A DNA stretch of 5,341 nucleotides from an uncultured Burkholderiales bacterium (GTDB taxonomy: Bacteria; Pseudomonadota; Gammaproteobacteria; Burkholderiales; Burkholderiaceae_E), in contig CAIUGQ010000235.1 in the NCBI GenBank assembly GCA_903898725.1, forward strand, positions 1 to 5,341, read 5' to 3'. The notes beneath the pieces are model-generated. The model was not told the origin of the DNA. It saw only the letters and a program-made list of their open reading frames with translations, and did not search any database. Position 1 is the first letter of the stretch. Each line of letters starts with the position of its first letter. The position numbers were made by a program, and so were the translations under genes. Positions 1-5,133 of this stretch are shown piece by piece.

Positions 1-1118
1 AGGATGTTGGTCTGGAAGGCGATGCCTTCGATCACGCCGATGATCTCGCCGATGCTGCGTCCGCTGGCGCTGATGTCCTGGATCGTGGCCACCACCTCGT
101 TGACCATCCGGCCGCCCCGCGTCGCCACCTCGGCCGCCTGCCGCGCGAGCGCATCGGCGTCGCGGGCGTTGCCCGCGTTGCTCTCGACCGTGCCGGTCAG
201 CCGAGTCATCGTCGCCGCGGTCTCGTGCAGCGCGTCCGCCTGCGCGACGGTGCGTTCGCCGAGCTTGTCGTGACCGACGTTGATCTGATCCGCGGCGCTC
301 GCCACCTCGATGGCGTTTCGCCGCACTTCCCCGACCACCGTGCTCAGTTTTGCGCGCATCGTCTCGAGCGTGCGCTCGAGCTCGCCGACGCTGTCGCGAC
401 GCGAGCTCGTGCGGACGGGCCCGCGCAGGCCGAGATCGCCGTCCGCGATCCGTCGCGCCAGGGCCGCGCAACGCTCGACCGGCCGGTCGACGCTGCGCAA
501 GGTCATGCGCGAGATCAGCAGCACCAGCGTGACCGCAAGCGCGAGCGCCCCGAGCGCGAATCCCTGGGAGGTCGACTGCAGCGACTGGAACGCCTTCTCG
601 GACTGGGTTGCGAACGCGCCGGATGCCCGCACCGTGGTGTCCACGTCGACCCGATGGGCGAGGTAGAGCGCGTGAACGCCCGACAGCGCGGCGCGTGCCG
701 CCTCGCGGTCGCCGGCCGCGAGCGGTTCGATCACCTTGGACCGGGCGGCATCGAGGAACTTCGTCGCCGTATCGTGCTGTGCACCGAGGAGTAGCCGCGT
801 GAGCGCGCCCGCCGGCTGGGCCGCCCAGTACTTGACCCGCGCCGCGTACTCGTCGCTCAGGCGTGCATGCTCGCGCCGGGCCTGCGACGCGTCGATCGAA
901 CCCTCGACGGCCTGAGACAGGATCAGCCTGAGTTCGATCAGGTACAGCGGCGGCGGCAGGATGTCGGCCACGACGTCTTTTGCGAAGAACACGTCGCCGG
1001 CGGCGTCGCTGGCCGCGCGATGCGTCCATTGGGATTGGGCCGCGATGAGGGCCGCGGCCAGGAGTCCGCTTGCCCCGAGCAGGGCGACGGATCGCTTCAG
1101 AGTCGAGACGAACAGCAT
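1..1118 (-). CDS. Methyl-accepting chemotaxis protein, 3' end outside window
   Basis: This is a membrane chemoreceptor that would signal through CheW and CheA to the flagellar motor. 372 residues are visible and the frame runs off the left edge without a stop. In order there are: a cytoplasmic basic start; a first membrane segment (about residues 10-27); a mostly helical periplasmic sensor region (about 28-185) containing an ILPPP motif near residue 53; a second membrane segment (about 187-203); a HAMP linker (about 204-258, with RPVER and IADGDL); and the start of the cytoplasmic signalling domain. That domain has a methylation-helix pattern HETAATM near residue 298 and ends at the window edge in AFQTNI, the start of the highly conserved hairpin tip. 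The ATG at 1118 is chosen over an in-frame ATG at 1130 because GGAGGA lies 4 bases upstream of it. The ligand is unknown. The family call is secure; the sensor-domain class is not assigned. Confidence 0.95.
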   Translation of the reverse strand, partial: MLFVSTLKRSVALLGASGLLAAALIAAQSQWTHRAASDAAGDVFFAKDVVADILPPPLYLIELRLILSQAVEGSIDASQARREHARLSDEYAARVKYWAAQPAGALTRLLLGAQHDTATKFLDAARSKVIEPLAAGDREAARAALSGVHALYLAHRVDVDTTVRASGAFATQSEKAFQSLQSTSQGFALGALALAVTLVLLISRMTLRSVDRPVERCAALARRIADGDLGLRGPVRTSSRRDSVGELERTLETMRAKLSTVVGEVRRNAIEVASAADQINVGHDKLGERTVAQADALHETAATMTRLTGTVESNAGNARDADALARQAAEVATRGGRMVNEVVATIQDISASGRSIGEIIGVIEGIAFQTNI

Positions 1119-1122
1119 CGGT

Positions 1123-1128
1123 TCCTCC
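1123..1128 (-). promoter_or_regulatory. Ribosome binding site of the chemoreceptor gene
   Basis: GGAGGA on the minus strand sits 4 bases before the ATG at 1118. An alternative in-frame ATG at 1130 overlaps this site and has no comparable site of its own, so the downstream start is preferred. Confidence 0.75.
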
Positions 1129-1248
1129 ATGTGTTGCCGGCGTGCGTCGCCCCGTGATCGGGACGGCACCGATGGCAAGACAGGACTTTCCCGTAGCGGT
1201 CGCTGCGGGATCGAACGGAACACCGGGCGACCCACCCGGCACTTCGCC

Positions 1249-1291
1249 CCGATTCTGGAAAGTCGGAATCGGCGTCCGTTCACCCGGACAC
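1249..1291 (-). repeat. Two abutting inverted repeats between regulator and chemoreceptor genes
   Basis: Two stem-loops sit side by side just after the regulator stop codon at 1300. Positions 1272-1291 form a 7-bp stem (one G-U pair in the minus-strand RNA) with a 6-base loop. Positions 1249-1272 form a perfect 7-bp stem, CCGATTC/GAATCGG, with a 10-base spacer. Neither is followed by a T-run on the minus strand, so a classical intrinsic terminator is not shown. They could act as a processing or attenuation structure, or the second could be a protein-binding operator for the chemoreceptor gene, whose start is about 130 bases further on. A weaker CCGGG/CCCGG pair follows at 1223-1239. I found no convincing sigma-28, sigma-54 or sigma-70 promoter in the 181-base spacer. 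Confidence 0.45.
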
Positions 1292-1299
1292 GGGCTCGG

Positions 1300-2637
1300 C
1301 TACGACTTGCCCGGGCGGTGAAGGGCCGGGTCGATGTCCAGGCGCTTGAGCTTGTCGTACAGCGTCTTTCTCGAGATGCCGAGCTGCTCGGCCGCGGCCT
1401 GCACGCTGCCGGCCTGCTCCTGCAAGGCGGCCGAGATCAGCGTCCGCTCGACACGCTCGATGCGCTCCGAGTGGGTGGCAGCACCCCCGGTTCCGGTCTG
1501 CACCTGCCGCTCGAGGCCCAGGCACCACCGCTCGGCGAGACCCGCGAGTTCGCGGACATTGCCCGTCCACGGCCGCTGCTGCCAGAGCAGCAGGTCCTCC
1601 ACCGACCAGACCGGCGGCACGACACCGTGCTTGCGGGCGGCGAGGGCGAGAAAGTGGCGAAAGAGCTGCGGGATGTCCTCGATGCGCTCCCGCAGCGGAG
1701 GCATCCGAAGGGTCATCACCTCCAGCCTGAAGAAGAGGTCGCCGCGGAAACGTCCCTGGGCGACGGCCTCGTTCAGGTCGGGGGGAGCCGCCACGACGAA
1801 TCGGCAGTCGACCCGGACCGGCGATGCCCCCGGGGAACGCACGATGCTGCGCTCGTCGATCGCACGCAGCAGCCGCGCCTGGACGGTCAGCGGCATCGAG
1901 TCGATCCCGTCGATGAACAGGGTGCCGCCACGGGCCTGTTCGATTCGGCCCGCCTGCCCGCGCGGCATGCCCGACGCGGCGCCCGGATCCTGCCCGAACA
2001 GCTCGTGTTCGAGCACGTCCGCGGGTGTGCCGGCGCACTGCACCGGGACGAACGGGCCGGCGCTGCGAGCCGCCTCGTGCAGCGCACGCCCCGCCACGCT
2101 CTTGCCGGTGCCCGTCTCCCCGACGATGAGGACGTCGCAGCCGACCCGCGCGAGCGTGCCGATGTGGGTCCGCACGCCGCGCATGGGCGCGGACTCGCCC
2201 AGCAACGGCGACTGAAGCTCACCCTCGAGGGTGCTTGCCGACGCGTCGGGTGCGCGTGCATGCCGATGCAGCGCCAGGGACTGCTTCGTCGATTCGATCA
2301 GACGGGCGGCGGGGACGGCCCTGTCGAGGACGTCGGCGGCCCCCTGGCGCATGGCCTGGACGGCCATCGGCACGTCGCACCGATGGGCGACGAGGATCAC
2401 CGGCAGCAGCGGATCGAACGCGCGAATCGTCCGCATCAGCCCGAGCCCGTCGCCGTCGATCAGCCGGAAATCGGAGACGATCACGCATGGCAACTCGCCA
2501 CGGCGAGCTGCGGCGACGACCGTCCGCACGCCGTCGAACGTGCGCACGCTGATGCCCTCGGCCTCAAGGTCTCTGGCGAACCTGCCTCGGAAATCCGGGT
2601 CGTGATCGACGATGAACACGTCAGCCACGTCCGGCAC
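1300..2637 (-). CDS. DctD/NtrC-like response regulator with degenerate AAA+ motifs
   Basis: A transcriptional regulator of 445 residues, normal length for the NtrC/DctD family. The receiver domain (about 5-120) has acidic residues D11 and D13 and the phospho-acceptor D56 in SDFRL. The AAA+ domain (about 143-370) has Walker A GETGTGKS (173-180), the arginine-finger region FRGDLFFRL (297-305) and GNVREL (359-364). A Fis-type helix-turn-helix follows (about 397-435, AAEQLGISRKTLYDKL). DctD-like features include ESMP-like DSMP after Walker B and an MAVQAM receiver helix. Several key motifs are altered: the GAFTGA loop reads GAASGM (219-224), Walker B reads FIDGID with Gly where Glu is usual (244), sensor I reads AAPP (283-286), and receiver Thr and Lys are replaced by A84 and R106. 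Numbering is from the GTG at 2637; a GTG at 2628 has the better ribosome site and may be the true start. No partner histidine kinase is in view. The family call is firm; sigma-54 dependence is doubtful. Confidence 0.9.
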   Translation of the reverse strand: MPDVADVFIVDHDPDFRGRFARDLEAEGISVRTFDGVRTVVAAARRGELPCVIVSDFRLIDGDGLGLMRTIRAFDPLLPVILVAHRCDVPMAVQAMRQGAADVLDRAVPAARLIESTKQSLALHRHARAPDASASTLEGELQSPLLGESAPMRGVRTHIGTLARVGCDVLIVGETGTGKSVAGRALHEAARSAGPFVPVQCAGTPADVLEHELFGQDPGAASGMPRGQAGRIEQARGGTLFIDGIDSMPLTVQARLLRAIDERSIVRSPGASPVRVDCRFVVAAPPDLNEAVAQGRFRGDLFFRLEVMTLRMPPLRERIEDIPQLFRHFLALAARKHGVVPPVWSVEDLLLWQQRPWTGNVRELAGLAERWCLGLERQVQTGTGGAATHSERIERVERTLISAALQEQAGSVQAAAEQLGISRKTLYDKLKRLDIDPALHRPGKS

Positions 2638-2640
2638 CTC
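2637..2640 (-). promoter_or_regulatory. Possible ribosome binding site favouring a GTG start at 2628
   Basis: GAGG on the minus strand overlaps the first possible start (GTG at 2637) but lies 8 bases before a second in-frame GTG at 2628. The shorter protein would begin ADVFIVDHD after its first residue, the usual length of lead-in for a receiver domain. The GTG at 2637 has no clear site of its own. No in-frame ATG is nearby. Confidence 0.4.
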
Positions 2641-2744
2641 GACACATCGCGGTCGCCGCTGGACGCGCTCGATGACCTACGCATCGTCTGGAGTTCGGAA
2701 GGAAGCCGATTCCGTGCACGAGGAACGGGAATGTTCAATATCAG

Positions 2745-2763
2745 ACAAATTGATAACAAATTG
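2745..2763. repeat. 11-bp-spaced direct repeat, possible operator
   Basis: ACAAATTG occurs at 2745-2752 and again at 2756-2763, so the copies start 11 bases apart, about one helical turn. The pair is flanked and interleaved by short inverted pieces, TATCA/TGATA (2739-2743 and 2751-2755) and GATA/TATC (2752-2755 and 2764-2767). Placement about 110-125 bases upstream of the regulator start and the one-turn spacing suit a protein-binding site. The repeats are too short to exclude chance in AT-rich DNA. Confidence 0.35.
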
Positions 2764-2846
2764 TATCGCCGCCAAGCTTTGGCGCACCTCTGGAAAGGCG
2801 AAAGAAGGTGAATTGCCCAGCTGCGCCGACAGGGGCCCCCCGCCTC

Positions 2847-2872
2847 CGCGCCCATCGCGCCCATCGCGCCAT
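2847..2872. repeat. Short 9-base tandem repeat, nearly three copies
   Basis: CGCGCCCAT is repeated exactly at 2847-2855 and 2856-2864, followed by an 8-base version lacking one C at 2865-2872. It lies in noncoding DNA between the two transcription blocks. A slippage-prone array is a simple explanation; no function is implied. Confidence 0.7.
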
Positions 2873-2884
2873 CCGGTCGTGTGC

Positions 2885-2920
2885 GACCGCGACGCGGGCC
2901 TAGATTCCGACGTCGCGGTC
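2885..2920 (-). terminator. Strong stem-loop downstream of the CoA-transferase gene
   Basis: GACCGCGACG (2885-2894) and CGTCGCGGTC (2911-2920) form a perfect 10-bp, G+C-rich stem with a 16-base loop, starting 20 bases after the CoA-transferase stop codon. The position fits the end of the amidohydrolase-receptor-CoA-transferase transcript. No T-run follows on the minus strand, so it is not a textbook intrinsic terminator. It may instead protect the mRNA 3' end or act with Rho. Confidence 0.45.
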
Positions 2921-2940
2921 CACGGTCGCCCGCCCCGCGC

Positions 2941-4107
2941 TCAGCGCAGCCCCTCGGCCAGCGCGCGCAGCACCTCGTCCGTGTGCTCCCCAAGCCGCGG
3001 TGCCGGCCCCGGCACGGGCAGCCCGCCGTCGTGCCAGGTCGCGCCCGTGCCGATCGTGCGCAGCGTGCCCTCGGTCGGATGCTCGGCGGTGCCGAGAAAG
3101 CCCGTGGCCAGCAGCTGCGGGTCGGCGAGCATCTCGTCGATCGAGTGCATGCGGATCGCCGGCACGTCGATCGACTCGAGCAGCCCGAGCGCCTCGCGGG
3201 TGTCACGCGCGCCGAGCTCGGCGTCGACGATGCCGTACAGGCGGTCGACCTGCTGCGTGCGGCCCTCGATCGTCGCGAGCGACGGATCGGCGGCCCACTC
3301 GGCGGCGCGCCCGGTGGCGGCGAAGAAGTCCTGCCATTGCCGGGCCGAATAGATCATCGCGCACAGCCAGCCGTCGCGCGTCGCGTAGGGCCGACGGTCG
3401 CGGGCGAGGTGGCGCGGATAGCCGACGGGCCCGAGCGCGGGCACGAAGCTCTCGCCCTGCAGGTGGTCGGCGAGCACCAGGCGCGCCATGGTCTCGAACA
3501 TCGTCACGTCGATCGCGCGGCCGTGCCCATCGCGGTCGCGCTGGCGCAGTCCGGCGAGGATGTGGCTGACCGCGGCCATGCCGGTCACGCGGTCGGCGAT
3601 CGCCAGTGGCGCGTAGCGCGGGCGCTCGGAGCCCGCGGCGAGCGACAGCCACGGCAGGCCGGCGGCGCCCTGGATGATGTCGTCGTAGGCGGGGCGGCCG
3701 TCGTACGGGCCGCCGCGCGCGAAGCCGAAGAGGCCGACGTAGAGCAGGCGCGGCGCGATCGCGCGCACCGCGTCGAAGTCCAGGCCGAGCCTCGCCATCG
3801 CCTGCGGGCGCACGTTGTAGACGAGCACGTCGGCACTCGCGAGCAGGCGGCGCATCGCGTCGCGGCCCGCGTCGGCCTTGAGGTCGAGCACGACGCTCTT
3901 CTTGCCGCGGTTGGCGTTCATGAAGATCGCGCCCATGCCCGGCGAGCGCATCGGCCCGATGCCGCGGATCAGGTCGCCCTCGGGCGGCTCGACCTTGATC
4001 ACCTCGGCGCCGAACTCGGCGAGCGTCTGGGTCGCGAACGGCCCCATCAGCACGGTGGTGAGGTCGACGACACGCACGCCCTCGAGCGGCGCGGCGGGCC
4101 CGCTCAT
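2941..4107 (-). CDS. CaiB/BaiF family (class III) CoA-transferase
   Basis: A cytoplasmic enzyme of 388 residues, within the usual size range, expected to move CoA from a donor thioester to a carboxylic acid. The N-terminal half shows the family pattern: LEGVRVVDLTTVLMGPFATQ (8-27), GAEVIKVEPPEGD (33-45), the NRGKKSVVLDLK stretch (66-77) and ADVLVYNVRP (92-101). AYDDIIQGAAG follows at 140-150. The residue matching the catalytic aspartate of formyl-CoA transferase is D172, in IADRVTGM. The C-terminal half has VPAIRMHSIDEMLADPQL (315-332), as in relatives. The ATG at 4107 overlaps the stop of the upstream receptor gene as ATGA, which suggests translational coupling. Only a weak AAGG lies upstream. 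The substrate cannot be read from the sequence; family members act on oxalate, carnitine, succinate, mesaconate and others. The neighbours suggest activation of an imported or hydrolysed carboxylate. Confidence 0.93.
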   Translation of the reverse strand: MSGPAAPLEGVRVVDLTTVLMGPFATQTLAEFGAEVIKVEPPEGDLIRGIGPMRSPGMGAIFMNANRGKKSVVLDLKADAGRDAMRRLLASADVLVYNVRPQAMARLGLDFDAVRAIAPRLLYVGLFGFARGGPYDGRPAYDDIIQGAAGLPWLSLAAGSERPRYAPLAIADRVTGMAAVSHILAGLRQRDRDGHGRAIDVTMFETMARLVLADHLQGESFVPALGPVGYPRHLARDRRPYATRDGWLCAMIYSARQWQDFFAATGRAAEWAADPSLATIEGRTQQVDRLYGIVDAELGARDTREALGLLESIDVPAIRMHSIDEMLADPQLLATGFLGTAEHPTEGTLRTIGTGATWHDGGLPVPGPAPRLGEHTDEVLRALAEGLR

Positions 4108-5093
4108 TCGGCCTTCGCGCCGGTGTCGGCCACCACCTTCGACCAGCGCGCGAGCTCGCTCTTCAGGTAGGCCGAGTACTCCTCGGGCGAGCTGCCGAGG
4201 ATCTCGGTGCCCTGCGCGATCAGCTTCTGGCGGGTCTCCTCGTGGGCGAGCACCTTCCGCAGCTCGGCATTGAGCCGCTGCACGATCGGCGCGGGCGTGC
4301 CGGCCGGCAGCACCACGCCCTGCCAGGCGCTCATCTCCATGCCGGCCATCACCGTCTCGGTCAGCGTGGGCACGTCGGGCAGCACCGCGAGGCGCTTGGG
4401 CATGGTCACCGCCAGCGCGCGCAGGCGGCCGTCCTTGATGTAGGGCAGCGCGCTGTTGACGGTGTCGGTCATCAGGTTCACGACGCCGGCCGCGGTGTCG
4501 ACCAGCGCCGGGGCGCTGCCCTTGTACGGGACATGCGTCATCTGCAGCCCGAGCGCCGAGGCGAGCGCCGCGGTGGCCAGGTGCGTGATCGTGCCGGTAC
4601 CGGACGAGCCGTAGTTCAGCTTGCCCGGATTCGCCTTCGCGTACGCGACGAACTCCTGGATGGTCTTCGCCGGCACCGACGGATGGACCATCACCAGCAT
4701 CGCGTTGGTGGCGGTGGTGCTCACCGGCGCGAAGTCGCGCAGCGTGTCGTACGGGACCTTGCCGTAGAGCGCGGGCGCGATGGTGATCGCCGAGGTGTTG
4801 TAGAACATCGTGTAGCCGTCGGGCGCGGCCTTCGCGGCGAGGTCGGCCGCGAGGTTGCCGCCGGCACCCGGCTTGTTGTCGACGATCACCGACTGGCCGA
4901 TCTGCTCGGACAGGCGCTGCGCGACCACGCGCGCGACGATGTCGGTCGGACCGCCGGGCGCGAAGCCGATGATCATCCGGACGGGCCGGGCCGGCCAGGC
5001 GGGCTGCTGCGCGAAGGCGGCACCGGCGGCGGGCAGCACCGCGCAGGCGAGACCGGCGCGGATCACGCGGCGGCGGGCAAGGGTCGTCGTCAT
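4104..5093 (-). CDS. Bug-family (TctC-like) periplasmic solute receptor
   Basis: An extracytoplasmic binding protein for a small, usually carboxylated, solute. From the ATG at 5093 it has 329 residues, typical of the family. It begins with a signal peptide: an arginine-rich start (ARRRVIRAG, which could pass as a twin-arginine motif), a hydrophobic core and likely cleavage after AAFA (residue 28). Mature-domain hallmarks follow in order: RMIIGFAPGGPTD, VDNKPGAGGN, APDGYT, YGSSGTGT with HLA, HVPYKGSAPAL, GRLRALAVT and LPDVPT. The frame extends to an ATG at 5141, but that adds 16 polar residues before the signal peptide and overlaps the upstream gene, so 5093 is preferred. Its stop overlaps the CoA-transferase start. 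No TctA/TctB membrane genes are visible; solitary Bug receptors are common in Burkholderiales, and some serve sensing rather than transport. The ligand is unknown. Confidence 0.95.
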   Translation of the reverse strand: MTTTLARRRVIRAGLACAVLPAAGAAFAQQPAWPARPVRMIIGFAPGGPTDIVARVVAQRLSEQIGQSVIVDNKPGAGGNLAADLAAKAAPDGYTMFYNTSAITIAPALYGKVPYDTLRDFAPVSTTATNAMLVMVHPSVPAKTIQEFVAYAKANPGKLNYGSSGTGTITHLATAALASALGLQMTHVPYKGSAPALVDTAAGVVNLMTDTVNSALPYIKDGRLRALAVTMPKRLAVLPDVPTLTETVMAGMEMSAWQGVVLPAGTPAPIVQRLNAELRKVLAHEETRQKLIAQGTEILGSSPEEYSAYLKSELARWSKVVADTGAKAE

Positions 5094-5101
5094 CGTGGAG
5101 G

Positions 5102-5105
5102 CTCC
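5102..5105 (-). promoter_or_regulatory. Ribosome binding site of the Bug receptor gene
   Basis: GGAG on the minus strand lies 8 bases before the ATG at 5093 and supports that start. It is part of the small palindrome TGGAGCCTCCA (5096-5106 read on the minus strand), so a short hairpin could partly hide the site. Just upstream, GGTGTTC is repeated in tandem on the plus strand at 5107-5120, with a further GTTC after it. Confidence 0.5.
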
Positions 5106-5133
5106 AGGTGTTCGGTGTTCGTTCGTAAGGGGA

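Larger units (their letters stand above)
2638..2940. other. 303-base intergenic region with AT-rich control-like island
   Basis: This gap lies between the CoA-transferase stop and the regulator start, and I see no well-supported gene in it. From right to left it holds a strong inverted repeat (2885-2920), a 9-base tandem repeat (2847-2872), a short GGGGCCCC palindrome (2832-2839), a 6-bp stem with a 3-base loop (2770-2784), and an AT-rich stretch (about 2731-2767) that stands out sharply from its surroundings. On the minus strand TACAAT at 2760-2765 is a five-of-six match to a sigma-70 -10 box, but no good -35 box lies 16-18 bases upstream, so no promoter is called. The AT-rich part is the likeliest place for the regulator gene's promoter. 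A 26-codon plus-strand frame (2731-2811) is discussed in the findings. Confidence 0.6.

Noticed and set aside
225..802. Overlapping plus-strand frames opposite the chemoreceptor
   Set aside because: They are shadows of the chemoreceptor, whose own frame is open to the window edge and matches membrane, HAMP and signalling-domain patterns.
1141..1299. Sigma-28 or sigma-54 promoter for the chemoreceptor gene
   Set aside because: GCCGATTC resembles a sigma-28 -10 box but has no TAAA element at the right distance, and no TGGC/TGC pair with sigma-54 spacing was found.
2723..2736. GAAC/GTTC inverted repeat as a LexA-type box
   Set aside because: Only four base pairs per arm, with spacing and arm orientation unlike known LexA sites; probably chance.
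961..2811. A 616-codon plus-strand open frame
   Set aside because: It is antisense to the chemoreceptor start and the whole regulator, both of which have clear protein families. Its composition (Arg, Ala, Gly, His-rich) is that of a shadow frame in G+C-rich DNA.
2881..4170. A 429-codon plus-strand open frame
   Set aside because: It lies opposite the CoA-transferase, has no recognisable domain, and is explained by scarcity of stop codons in antisense frames of G+C-rich genes.
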